Positions 1 to 7,526 are shown, counted from the first letter of the stretch. The stretch: 12,018 nt of DNA from DASVDK01 sp036381125 [NCBI: Thermodesulfobacteriota bacterium] (GCA_036381125.1 DASVDK010000026.1:1-12018), one strand, 5' to 3'. The notes: generated by a model not told the origin, from the sequence alone. Program-made: numbers and translations.

Positions 1-1019
1 GGAGAAGGCGGCATCGCCGCGGGCGCCTCGCCGCGGCCCACCGACTCCGCGGTCGTCGCGAGGGCGGCGATCGGCGCCGCCACCCGGCGAGCGAGGAGGA
101 GCGCCAGGCCCACGCCGGCCCCGCCGAGGACGATCCCGGCCGCCACGACCGCCAGGAGCGACCGTTCCGCCGGGGTGTCCACGAGCGAGGCCGGGACGGC
201 GATGGCGACCGTCCAGTCGGCAAAGGCCGACCGGCTGTAGGCGAGGTACGTCGGGCGGCCGGCCCCGTCGTTGCCGCGGATCCAGCCCTCGCTCTCCACG
301 GCGCGGCGAATCAGCGGTCCGGGCGGCTCCCCGACGAAGCGATCGGCCGCGCCCGTCGTCGCGAGCGTCACCCCCTGCCGGTCGAGGACGAGGCCGGTCC
401 AGGCGGGCGGCAGCCCCTGCTGGGCGAGGAAGGCATTCAGGGCGCCGAGGTCGAGATCGGTGCCCACCACGAAGCGGAGCGTGCCGGCCCGCATGACCGG
501 GACCACGACCGCCATGGCCCCGCGCCCGGTGCCCGGCTCCACGAGGTAGCCGGAGAACGCCGGGCGCCGCCGGCGCACCGCCTGGCGGAAGTACGGCCGG
601 TCGCCGATCGAGACGTGCAGCGGCCGCTGCCCGGGCGGGTCCGGGCCGAAGAGGCGCACGCCGTCGGGCCGGGTCACGAAGATGACGCGCCACCACGGCT
701 GGGTGGGGCGGACGCGCTGGACGTACTCGTAGAGGCCGACGAGGTCGCCCCGGTCGAAGAGGGGGGAGGCGGCGATCGCCTCGAGCGACTTGATGGTGGT
801 TGCCAGCTCGCGGTCGAGCGCCAGGGTGAGCGCTCGCGTCGTGTCCCGGAGCCCCCGCTCGAGCAAGGCGCGCTCCTGCCGGCCGAAGAGCCCCACCATG
901 GTGGCCGCGAAGACGACGAGCGGCAGCACGGCCGCCAGCACGATCGCGACGAGGTGCCAGCGGAGAGCCGTCGCGCGCCGCGGGGAGGCCGCGCTCGTGT
1001 TGCCCGGCGCCCGTGCCAT
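1..1019 (-). CDS. Membrane sensor protein with Cache-like periplasmic domain and HAMP start (partial, C-terminus off window)
   Basis: An open frame of 339 codons runs from an ATG at 1019 (GAGG four bases upstream on the minus strand) off the left edge. Seen: a basic N-terminus, a first membrane helix at about residues 21-44, and an extracytoplasmic domain of about 240 residues. That domain contains a GDRPYFRQA segment (139-147) followed by an alternating hydrophobic pattern (VVVPV, FVVGTDLDLGAL), which is characteristic of Cache-type sensory domains. A second helix lies at about 288-310. A RRVAAPIAAL segment (311-320) with a conserved-position proline looks like the start of a HAMP linker. 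The output domain (histidine kinase, diguanylate cyclase or methyl-accepting module) lies outside the window and cannot be named. It probably senses a small ligand outside the cytoplasm, possibly a carboxylate or amino acid, but that is inference. It is divergent from atuA. Confidence 0.85.
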   Translation of the reverse strand, partial: MARAPGNTSAASPRRATALRWHLVAIVLAAVLPLVVFAATMVGLFGRQERALLERGLRDTTRALTLALDRELATTIKSLEAIAASPLFDRGDLVGLYEYVQRVRPTQPWWRVIFVTRPDGVRLFGPDPPGQRPLHVSIGDRPYFRQAVRRRRPAFSGYLVEPGTGRGAMAVVVPVMRAGTLRFVVGTDLDLGALNAFLAQQGLPPAWTGLVLDRQGVTLATTGAADRFVGEPPGPLIRRAVESEGWIRGNDGAGRPTYLAYSRSAFADWTVAIAVPASLVDTPAERSLLAVVAAGIVLGGAGVGLALLLARRVAAPIAALATTAESVGRGEAPAAMPPS

Positions 1020-1119
1020 CGGCCTCGACGGTAGCAAGGTGCCGGCCTTCGGGCCACCACCGCTCGCGGCCGCCCGGCGAGAGCCCTACAATCCGGCGGA
1101 CGACCTCGAGGAGGGGCGA
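1020..1119. promoter_or_regulatory. Divergent intergenic region, sensor / atuA, with a possible -10 box
   Basis: This 100-base gap separates the two divergent starts and must carry at least one promoter unless transcription enters from elsewhere. On the plus strand TACAAT at 1087-1092 matches TATAAT at five of six positions, which would put a start near 1099. No recognisable -35 box sits 16-18 bases upstream, so the promoter call is weak. A GAGGAGGGG ribosome-binding stretch at 1108-1116 precedes the atuA ATG. No clear minus-strand promoter or strong inverted repeat was seen. Confidence 0.3.
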
Positions 1120-2913
1120 ATGGCCGGGCGCGACCGCATCGTCATCGCCAACAGCGGGGGGTTCTGGGGAGACGATCCGACGGCCGCCGCACGCCAGGTG
1201 CGCGGGGGACCGATCGACTACCTGGTCATGGACTACCTTGCGGAAGTCACCATGGCCATCCTCCAGAAGCAGCGGCAGCGCGACCCGAGGGCCGGTTACG
1301 CCCGGGACTTCCTCGTCCAGCTCCGCGAGGTGCTCGCCCCCTGCGTCGAGCGCGGCGTCCGGATCATCACGAACGCCGGCGGCGTCAACCCGCTGGCCTG
1401 CCGCGACGCGGTGGAGGCGCTCGCGCGCGATCTCGGGCTCGCCGACCGCGTGCGGGTCGGCGTGGTGCTGGGCGACGACATCGCGGGCGACCTCGACCGG
1501 CTCATCGCCGCCGGCGAGCCGCTCGCCCACGTGGAGACCGGTCGGCCGCTCGCGGAGGTGCGGCCGCGCGTGCTCTCGGCCAACGTCTACCTCGGCGCCG
1601 CGCCGATCGTCGCCGCCCTCGAGCTGGGGGCGAACGTCGTCGTGGCCGGGCGTGTCACCGACACGGCGGTGACGCTCGCGCCGATGATCCACGAGTTCGG
1701 CTGGGCGGCGGACGACTGGGACCGGCTCGCGGCGGGGATCATCGCCGGCCACCTCATCGAGTGCGGGACGCAGTGCACCGGGGGCAACTTCACCGACTGG
1801 CAGACGGTCCCGACCTTCGCCGACCTCGGCTACCCGCTCGTCGAGGCGTACGCCGACGGGACCTTCGTCGTGACGAAGCATCCCGGGACCGGCGGCCTGG
1901 TGTCGGTGCGCACCGTGAGCGAGCAGCTCCTCTACGAGATGGGCGCGCCGGCGTACGTCTCGCCCGACTGCGTCGCCCACTTCGACTCCGCGCGCCTCGC
2001 CCCGGACGGCCCGGACCGGGTGCGGGTGAGCGGCGTGCGGGGCGGCCCGGCGCCCGAGCGGCTGAAGGTCTCGATCGGCTACGCTCGGGGCTACCGCGCC
2101 TTCGGGCGCCTCATGATCTCGGGCCCCGACGCGCTGGCCAAGGCGCGCAAGACGGCCGAGATCTTCTGGGCGGCGGCGGGGGGGGAGGGGCTGTACGAGG
2201 AGGCCGTCACCCAGTACGTCGGCTGGGACGCCTGCCACCCGCCGCTCGCGGGCGAGCCGCCGGGCGAGGTCCTGCTGCAGGTGGCCGTGCGGGACCGCGA
2301 CGAGCGGAAGATCGAGCGGCATTTCTCGCCGCAGCTCGTGCCGCGCGTCCTCGGCGCGGTGCCGGGCATCACCTACCTGGCCGACCAGGGCCGGCCGCGC
2401 GCCTCCGAGGTGGTCGGCTACTGGCCCGCCCTCGTCGCGCGCAACCAGGTCCGGATGCGCGCCCTCGTCGGCGATCGCGAGGTCGAGGCCGCGCACCCGC
2501 CGCGCACGCCGGGCCGGCCCTTCCGGGCCGAGCCGGCGCCCGAGGCGGCATGGCGGCCGTCCGGACGGACCCTGACCGTGCCGCTCGGTCGGCTCTGCCT
2601 CGCGCGTTCGGGGGACAAGGGCGACACCGCGAACGTGGGGGTGATCGCCCGCTCGCCGGCGGTCTTCGCCTGGATGCGCGACCGTCTGACCCCGGCCTTC
2701 GTGAAGGCCCGCTTCGGGGAGGTCTGCCGCGGCGACGTCGAGCGGCACGAGGTGCCGAACCTCCTCGCCCTCAACTTCCTCCTCCACGAAAGCCTCGGGG
2801 GCGGCGGCACCGCCTCGCTGCTCCTCGACGCCCAGGGCAAGACGTACGCGCAGTACCTCCTCGCGGCGCCGGTCGAGGTCGACGAGGGGCTCCTCGCGAC
2901 GGTGACGGGCTAG
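1120..2913 (+). CDS. atuA: AtuA-family (DUF1446) protein fused to AtuA-like C-terminal domain
   Basis: 597 residues. The ATG at 1120 is chosen because GAGGAGGGG lies just upstream. The frame is open back to 790, but that part overlaps the divergent sensor gene and has the composition of a shadow frame. The N-terminal part (about residues 5-450) carries hallmark AtuA-family segments: NSGGFWGDD (11-19), NAGGVNP (85-91), GRVTDTA (177-183) and GHLIECGTQCTGGNF (210-224). The C-terminal part (about 485-590) begins with the typical LARSGDKGDTANVG motif (494-507). In many bacteria these two parts are separate proteins; here they are one chain. In Pseudomonas, AtuA belongs to the acyclic terpene (citronellol/geraniol) utilisation cluster, yet its reaction is not established, so no activity is assigned. 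No partner acyl-CoA carboxylase genes (AtuC/AtuF type) are visible in the window. An eight-G run at 2178-2185 sits inside the gene with the frame intact. Confidence 0.9.
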   Translation: MAGRDRIVIANSGGFWGDDPTAAARQVRGGPIDYLVMDYLAEVTMAILQKQRQRDPRAGYARDFLVQLREVLAPCVERGVRIITNAGGVNPLACRDAVEALARDLGLADRVRVGVVLGDDIAGDLDRLIAAGEPLAHVETGRPLAEVRPRVLSANVYLGAAPIVAALELGANVVVAGRVTDTAVTLAPMIHEFGWAADDWDRLAAGIIAGHLIECGTQCTGGNFTDWQTVPTFADLGYPLVEAYADGTFVVTKHPGTGGLVSVRTVSEQLLYEMGAPAYVSPDCVAHFDSARLAPDGPDRVRVSGVRGGPAPERLKVSIGYARGYRAFGRLMISGPDALAKARKTAEIFWAAAGGEGLYEEAVTQYVGWDACHPPLAGEPPGEVLLQVAVRDRDERKIERHFSPQLVPRVLGAVPGITYLADQGRPRASEVVGYWPALVARNQVRMRALVGDREVEAAHPPRTPGRPFRAEPAPEAAWRPSGRTLTVPLGRLCLARSGDKGDTANVGVIARSPAVFAWMRDRLTPAFVKARFGEVCRGDVERHEVPNLLALNFLLHESLGGGGTASLLLDAQGKTYAQYLLAAPVEVDEGLLATVTG

Positions 2914-2958
2914 TCGGCCCGGACCGGGGAGGCCCGGAACGGGCGTCGTGCGGCCGAC
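2913..2958. terminator. Possible bidirectional terminator between convergent atuA and amidase genes
   Basis: The 48-base gap between the two convergent stop codons is rich in inverted repeats. An outer pair GTCGGCC (2913-2919) / GGCCGAC (2952-2958) encloses two small hairpins: CCCG-GAC-CGGG (2918-2928) and GCCCG-GAA-CGGGC (2932-2944). The two inner units are also imperfect direct repeats (12 of 14 positions alike, 2916-2929 and 2931-2944). Neither strand has a T-run afterwards, so a classical intrinsic terminator is not shown. The location between convergent genes is the main argument for a role in ending or insulating transcription. Confidence 0.35.
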
Positions 2959-2961
2959 GGA

Positions 2962-4278
2962 TCAGCTCTCGATCGCGGGGTCGGGCGCCGACTCGAGCAG
3001 GGCCGCGACCGCGGCGCCTCCGGAGAGCAGCGCCGCCTCGGCGCCGGGGGGTGCCGCGAGCATGACGGCCACCGGCAACCCGGTTGCGTCGGTGCCCACG
3101 GGGATCACCGCGAGCGGCCCGCCGAGGAGCGTCCAGGGCGTGACGAAGGTCGGATCCCCGGTCGAGCCGAGACCGGCCGGCGCCGGGGCGGCCACCGGCG
3201 GGGCGAGGAGGAGGTCGTGGCCGCCGAAGGTCCGCCAGGCGGCGGCGGCGGCCTCGTCCATGGCGCGGCGGGCCGCCTCGTAGCGGTCGGTCGTGATCGC
3301 GAGTCCGCGCTCGACGAAGGCGCGCAGGCGCGGCCCTATCAGATCCCCGGCCGCGCGGACCGTCGCGGCGTGGGCGGCCGCGGTCTCGTACGCCATGACC
3401 GTGTCGTGGATGTCGATGAGGTCCTCGAAGCGCGTCGGCGGGCGCGCCGGCTCGAGCCGGTGGCCGGCCGCGGCGAGGCGGGCACACGCCGCGTCCATGA
3501 CCCCCCGGACCGTTCCGGTGGCCCGATCGTAGAGCGGGTCGACGACCACGCCGATGCGCAGCGGGCCGCCGGCGGCGCGTCCGGCCGGGGGTGCGCCGGC
3601 CAGCGCCGCGTAGCCGGCGGCGGCGTCGCCGAGCGTGCGGCCGTACACCCCGACCGTGTCGAAGCTGGCCGCGAGCGGGACGACGCCATCGGCCGGAAGG
3701 CTCCGCGAGGTCGGCTTCACCGCAGCGACGCCGCAGTAGGCGGCGGGACGACACACGGAGGCGTTGGTCTGCGTGCCGAGGGCGAGCGGCACCATGCCGG
3801 CTGCCACGGCGGCGCCGGACCCGCTGCTCGAGCCGCCGGGCGTGTGCCCGAGGCGGTGCGGGTTCCGGGTCGGCGCCGGGTCGAAGAAGGCGAACTCCGT
3901 CGTGTGGGTCTTGCCGAGGACGATGGCGCCGGCGGCGCGCAGGCGCGCCACCACGGGTGCGTCGGCCGCGGCCGGCGGGGCGCCGTCGCACGCCCGGCTG
4001 CCCGCGCGGGTCGGCAGACCGGCGACGTCGATGACGTCCTTGACGCCGACCGGGATCCCGTGGAGCGGCCCGCGGATGCGCCCCGCCCGGGCCTCCTCCG
4101 TGAGGGCCGCCGCGGCCGCTCGTGCCCCCTCGGCGTCGACGAGTCGCCACGCCTGGACGCGCGCCTCCACCTCGCCGATCCGCGCGAGGCAGCGCTCCAC
4201 GAGCGCGCTCGGCGTGAGCGCCAGCGATCCGATCTCCTGCGCCAACCTCGTGATGGTCGGGCGGTCCTGCTCCGGCAT
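2962..4278 (-). CDS. Amidase-signature family hydrolase
   Basis: 438 residues, ATG at 4278 with GAGGAGA at 4290-4284 five bases upstream. The Ser-cisSer-Lys catalytic apparatus of the amidase-signature family is visible: Lys80 in HGIPVGVKD, cis-Ser150 in GGSSSGSG, and nucleophile Ser174 in GTQTNASVCRPAAYCG. The 24-residue spacing between the two serines is the family norm. Such enzymes hydrolyse carboxamides (R-CO-NH2) in the cytoplasm. The PAAYCG stretch and compact length resemble the malonamidase-type and general amidase branch more than a genuine GatA, and no gatB/gatC neighbours are present. Odd point: the two residues before the nucleophile, usually Gly-Gly or Ala-Gly, are Asn172-Ala173, which lie in the expected oxyanion loop. 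The gene is divergent from the LIV importer, which suggests the importer's cargo or a derivative may be its substrate (inference). Confidence 0.92.
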   Translation of the reverse strand: MPEQDRPTITRLAQEIGSLALTPSALVERCLARIGEVEARVQAWRLVDAEGARAAAAALTEEARAGRIRGPLHGIPVGVKDVIDVAGLPTRAGSRACDGAPPAAADAPVVARLRAAGAIVLGKTHTTEFAFFDPAPTRNPHRLGHTPGGSSSGSGAAVAAGMVPLALGTQTNASVCRPAAYCGVAAVKPTSRSLPADGVVPLAASFDTVGVYGRTLGDAAAGYAALAGAPPAGRAAGGPLRIGVVVDPLYDRATGTVRGVMDAACARLAAAGHRLEPARPPTRFEDLIDIHDTVMAYETAAAHAATVRAAGDLIGPRLRAFVERGLAITTDRYEAARRAMDEAAAAAWRTFGGHDLLLAPPVAAPAPAGLGSTGDPTFVTPWTLLGGPLAVIPVGTDATGLPVAVMLAAPPGAEAALLSGGAAVAALLESAPDPAIES

Positions 4279-4412
4279 GCGCGTCTCCTCGCGACAACGG
4301 GTTGCTCGGGGCGTAAAACTGCATTATAGTTCGTCGTACCCATTCTTCGTTTCCGAGCGCAGACGTCGCCCGTTCCCGATGCAGCCCGCCACCGTCAGCC
4401 GGGAGGTTCGAC
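4279..4412. promoter_or_regulatory. Shared divergent control region with overlapping promoter-like boxes (amidase / LIV operon)
   Basis: This 134-base gap contains the only A/T-rich patch in the neighbourhood. Plus strand: TTGCTC (4302-4307), 17 bases, TATAGT (4325-4330), which would start the LIV operon near 4337. Minus strand: a perfect TATAAT (read from 4328 to 4323), which could start the amidase transcript near 4316, though its -35 is poor. The two -10 boxes overlap by four bases, so the two directions would compete for polymerase. A short inverted repeat CAAC-GG-GTTG (4295-4304) overlaps the plus-strand -35 and is a possible operator. A GGGAGG ribosome site (4401-4406) precedes the binding-protein start. 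Confidence 0.45.
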
Positions 4413-5666
4413 ATGCGTGATCCGAAGGGTAGCCCCGCCTCGCCCGTCACCCGACGGGACGTCCTCAAGCTCGGTGCGGCGGGCGCCGCCGCGACGGCCG
4501 CCGGCCTCGGCGCCCCGGCCATCCTGCGAGCGCAGCCGAGGGAGGTCGTCATGCTCGGCCTCGTGCCGCTCACCGGCCCGTACGCCGACGTCGGCCCGGT
4601 CTTCGAGAACGGCATGAAGCTGGCCCTCGAAGAGCGCGGGATGACGGTGCAGGGCCGGGCCATCAGGTACATCAATCGCGACTCGGAGACCAAGGCCGGC
4701 GCCGCCACCCGGCGCACGGAGGAGGCGGTGGACACCGAGGGGGCCCGGTACGTCGTCGGCCCCTGGTCCTCCGGCGTGGCGCTCGCCGTCTCGGAGGTGG
4801 CCAAGCGCAAGAAGGTCCTCCACTACTTCAGCGGCGGCACGGAGGACATCTCCGGCTCCCGCTGCCACCGGTACTCGTTCCAGTGGGCGGCGAGCCCGTA
4901 CACGGCCGCCAGGACGGTCGTCGACGCCTTCATGAAGGCGAACCCGAAGGCGAAGCGCTGGTACCTGCTCATCGCCGACTACGCCTTCGGCTGGTCGCTC
5001 GAGAAGTACCTCAAGGAGGTCGGCAAGACCCACGGCATCGAGTTCGTGGGGTCCGACCGCCACCCGCTCGGCGAGCGGGAGTTCTCGAACTACGTGACCA
5101 AGGCGGCAGGCTATCGGCCCGACGCGGTCGCCATGGTGAACTTCGGCACCGACGCCGTCACCGCCGCGCGCCAGATCTACAACTTCGGGCTCACGCCGAG
5201 AGTGCCCCTCATCATGACCTGGTCCTCGGGCGTGGAGGAGCTGATCCAGCTTGCGCCGGAGATCCGGGAGAACCTCTGGGTCGGCTCGAACTTCTACTAC
5301 ACGGCCGACACCCCGGTGGCTCGCGCGTTCGTGAAGAGCTACCAGGCGAAGCACGGCACCCCGCCCGGGTACGCCCCCTCGGCCGCCTACAGCATGACGC
5401 GCCTCATCCTCGCCGCGATGGACAAGGCGAAGTCCACGGAGGTGCCCGACGTCATCAAGGCCCTCGAGGGGCTCGAGGTGGACGGCCTCGCCGGGACGAT
5501 GCGGGTCGACCCGAAGACCCACCAGACGCTTCGGCCCTACTTCTTCCTGCGGTGCAAGAAGCAGGGGGACATGAAGCACGAGCTGGACTTCGCCGACATC
5601 ATCGCCACCGGCTCGGCCCCGCTGCCTGCCGAGTACGCGACCTGCAAGGACATCGGATCGCTGTAG
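4413..5666 (+). CDS. LIV/HAAT-type ABC transporter substrate-binding protein, Tat-exported
   Basis: 417 residues, ATG at 4413 with GGGAGG six bases upstream. The N-terminus has a twin-arginine signal: TRRDVLKLG (residues 13-21), an Ala/Gly-rich hydrophobic stretch, and a likely cleavage after Ala40 (ILRA|QP). The mature part starts with VVMLGLVPLTGPYADVGPVF, the usual opening of the type-I periplasmic binding fold (Peripla_BP_6), and continues as a two-lobed protein of typical length. Cysteines are present at 151, 381 and 411; the last two could form a disulfide (inference). It would capture a ligand in the periplasm and deliver it to the LivHM permease encoded just downstream. Family members bind branched amino acids but also amides, urea, aromatic acids and other carboxylates, so the ligand is not assigned. 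It is separated from livH by 55 bases holding a strong hairpin, consistent with higher expression than the membrane parts. Confidence 0.93.
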   Translation: MRDPKGSPASPVTRRDVLKLGAAGAAATAAGLGAPAILRAQPREVVMLGLVPLTGPYADVGPVFENGMKLALEERGMTVQGRAIRYINRDSETKAGAATRRTEEAVDTEGARYVVGPWSSGVALAVSEVAKRKKVLHYFSGGTEDISGSRCHRYSFQWAASPYTAARTVVDAFMKANPKAKRWYLLIADYAFGWSLEKYLKEVGKTHGIEFVGSDRHPLGEREFSNYVTKAAGYRPDAVAMVNFGTDAVTAARQIYNFGLTPRVPLIMTWSSGVEELIQLAPEIRENLWVGSNFYYTADTPVARAFVKSYQAKHGTPPGYAPSAAYSMTRLILAAMDKAKSTEVPDVIKALEGLEVDGLAGTMRVDPKTHQTLRPYFFLRCKKQGDMKHELDFADIIATGSAPLPAEYATCKDIGSL

Positions 5667-5680
5667 GCGATTCCATCGCC

Positions 5681-5710
5681 GCCCGGGCGGGCGAGGCCGC
5701 CCGCCCGGGC
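5681..5710 (+). promoter_or_regulatory. Intercistronic stem-loop between binding protein and livH
   Basis: Left arm GCCCGGGCGGGC (5681-5692), loop GAGGCC (5693-5698), right arm GCCCGCCCGGGC (5699-5710): a perfect 12-bp stem made only of G-C pairs. No T-run follows. It ends 11 bases before the livH GTG, close to where the ribosome must bind. Structures like this downstream of binding-protein genes commonly protect the upstream mRNA from 3' exonucleases or attenuate read-through, raising binding protein over permease. That role is inferred; the palindrome itself is directly visible. Confidence 0.7.
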
Positions 5711-5721
5711 CGACGGGACCC

Positions 5722-6585
5722 GTGAACACAAGCCTCCTGCTCAGCCAGGTCCTGAACGGGATCGTGACGGGGATGCTCTACGCCCTCATGGGGCTCGGGC
5801 TCTCGATGATCACCGGCGTCCTCAACATCCCCAACTTCGCGCACGGGGCGATGTTCGCGCTCGGCGCGTACCTGACCGTGGCGGCGATCCACCTCATCGG
5901 CAACTTCTGGATCGCACTGGCCCTGGCGCCGCTCGGCGTGGCGCTCCTCGGCGTGCTGATCGAGGTCGCCGGCATCCGCCGCCTCTACGCCGCCGGCCAC
6001 GACTACCAGCTGCTCCTCACCTTCGGCCTGGCGCTCGTCATCCCCGAGCTGATCATCATCGTCTGGGGACCGGTCGGGATGAGCCAGCTGCCGCCGCCCG
6101 GGCTGGGCGGGGCGATCGACCTCGGGATCACCTTCTACCCGAAGTACCGGCTCTTCGCGATGATCATGGCGGGGCTCCTCGTGCTCGGCGCCTGGCTCGT
6201 CCTCGAGAAGACCCGCTACGGCGCGATCATGCGGGCCGGCATCGAGGACCGCGAGACGGTTGCCCTCCTCGGCATCGACATCAACCGTCTCTTCACCGCG
6301 GCCTTCGCCATCGGCGCCTACCTCGCGGGGCTCGCCGGCGCGCTGACCGCGCCGATACGCGGCCTGTCGCCCACCATGGGAGTCGACATGCTCGGGATCG
6401 CGTTCGTCGTGGTCGCCCTCGGCGGGCTCGGCAACCTCCTCGGAGCCATCGGCGCGGGGCTCCTCATCGGGCTCACCCAGAGCCTCGTCGCCCTCGTGTG
6501 GCCCGAAGCGTCGGTGGCCGGCATCTTCGCCGTCATGGCGGTGGTCCTCATCGCCCGGCCCCAGGGGCTCTTCGGCATCCGATGA
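5722..6585 (+). CDS. livH: LIV-type ABC transporter permease, LivH family
   Basis: 287 residues from a GTG at 5722. The start is supported by the family's usual opening (Q-L-x-N-G-I-x-x-G-M-x-Y-A-L-M-G-L-G-L) falling at residues 9-27. The ribosome site is weak (GGGA at 5715-5718) and close to the preceding hairpin. The protein is almost entirely hydrophobic with about eight membrane segments. It has the LNIPNFAHGAMFALGAY stretch typical of LivH and the cytoplasmic coupling loop RAGIEDRETVALLGI (171-185), which contacts the ATPases. It forms the translocation channel with LivM in the inner membrane. Its stop overlaps the livM start (ATGA, 6582-6585), indicating coupled translation. Confidence 0.93.
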   Translation: MNTSLLLSQVLNGIVTGMLYALMGLGLSMITGVLNIPNFAHGAMFALGAYLTVAAIHLIGNFWIALALAPLGVALLGVLIEVAGIRRLYAAGHDYQLLLTFGLALVIPELIIIVWGPVGMSQLPPPGLGGAIDLGITFYPKYRLFAMIMAGLLVLGAWLVLEKTRYGAIMRAGIEDRETVALLGIDINRLFTAAFAIGAYLAGLAGALTAPIRGLSPTMGVDMLGIAFVVVALGGLGNLLGAIGAGLLIGLTQSLVALVWPEASVAGIFAVMAVVLIARPQGLFGIR

Positions 6586-7526
6586 GCCGCCTCCCCCTCG
6601 CCGCCGTCCTGATCGCCGTCGTCGGGCTGCCGCTCGTCGTCCGCGAGGCGATCGCGACCGAGATCTGGATCTTCGCCATCTTCGGCCTCGGGCTGAACCT
6701 CCTCCTCGGGTACACGGGGCTGCTCTCCTTCGGGCAGGCGACCTTCTTCGGCACCGCCGCCTACGTGGCCGGCTACCTCCTCAAGCACCACGACGTGAAC
6801 CTGGCGCTCGTGCTCGTGCTCGGGGTGGTCGTGGGCGCGGCGACGGCGCTGGCGGTCGGCGCGGTCTGCGTCCGGCGCTCGGGCCTCTACTTCATCATGC
6901 TCACGTTCGCCCTGAACCAGATGTTCTACTTCATCGCGTACCAGTGGACGACGGTGACCGGCGGGGAGGACGGCATGCCCGGGGTGCCACGGCCCTCGGT
7001 CTTCGGGCTCGACCTCGGCGCCCCGATGGCCTACTACGCCTTCGTCGCCGCCCTCTTCCTGGCCTCGCTCTGGATCATGCGGCGCATCGTCGGCTCGCCG
7101 CTCGGCACGATCCTCCAGGCGATCCGGGAGAACGACCTCCGGGCCGGCGCGATCGGCTACGACACCGCCAGGATGAAGCTCCTCGCGTTCGTGATCGCCG
7201 GCGCCTTCTCCGGCCTGGCCGGCGTCCTCTACTCGATGCTCTTCGGCATCGTGCCGCTCGAGGCGATCGGGTTCGTCTTCTCCGGGAACGTCGTCTTCGC
7301 CACGCTCATCGGCGGCGCCGGCTCGCTCTACGGCCCCGTCATCGGCTCGGTGATCTTCATCTGGCTCTCGGAGTCGGTCAGCGTCATGTGGGCCCGGTGG
7401 CCGCTCCTCCTCGGCGTGGCCTTCATGGTGGTGGTGCTCTTCCTCCGAGGCGGCGTCGTGGAGGCCTCGGCCCGACTGGCGCACTGGCTGCGCGATCGCC
7501 AGGCCCGACACCCGGTGAAGCGATGA
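6582..7526 (+). CDS. livM: LIV-type ABC transporter permease, LivM family
   Basis: 314 residues. ATG at 6582 is chosen because it overlaps the livH stop as ATGA and gives the family's usual N-terminus; the frame continues 28 codons upstream but only inside livH. The LivM signature region is clear (GLNLLLGYTGLLSFGQATFFGTAAY). The coupling loop AIRENDLRAGAIGYD begins at residue 180, followed by the conserved AGAFSGLAGVLYS helix and a GGAGSLYGPVIGS segment. It has about eight to nine membrane helices and a short basic cytoplasmic tail (LRDRQARHPVKR). It pairs with LivH in the inner membrane. Its stop overlaps the livG start in the same ATGA fashion. Confidence 0.93.
   Translation: MSRLPLAAVLIAVVGLPLVVREAIATEIWIFAIFGLGLNLLLGYTGLLSFGQATFFGTAAYVAGYLLKHHDVNLALVLVLGVVVGAATALAVGAVCVRRSGLYFIMLTFALNQMFYFIAYQWTTVTGGEDGMPGVPRPSVFGLDLGAPMAYYAFVAALFLASLWIMRRIVGSPLGTILQAIRENDLRAGAIGYDTARMKLLAFVIAGAFSGLAGVLYSMLFGIVPLEAIGFVFSGNVVFATLIGGAGSLYGPVIGSVIFIWLSESVSVMWARWPLLLGVAFMVVVLFLRGGVVEASARLAHWLRDRQARHPVKR

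Noticed and set aside
790-1119. N-terminal extension of the AtuA frame by 110 codons
   Set aside because: It would overlap the sensor gene on the other strand, is Ser/Arg/Ala-rich without family similarity, and the ATG at 1120 has a strong ribosome site and begins the conserved domain.
2771-4810. Very long minus-strand open frame (679 codons) across the amidase and the binding-protein start
   Set aside because: It runs mostly in another frame over the amidase and has Arg/Ala/Gly-rich, low-complexity composition with no family features; a GC-rich shadow frame.
4395-5729. Antisense open frame of 444 codons opposite the binding protein
   Set aside because: Its composition (His, Arg, Gly, Val, Glu-rich) is the reverse-complement imprint of high-GC third positions. 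The plus-strand gene has clear Tat and binding-fold features.
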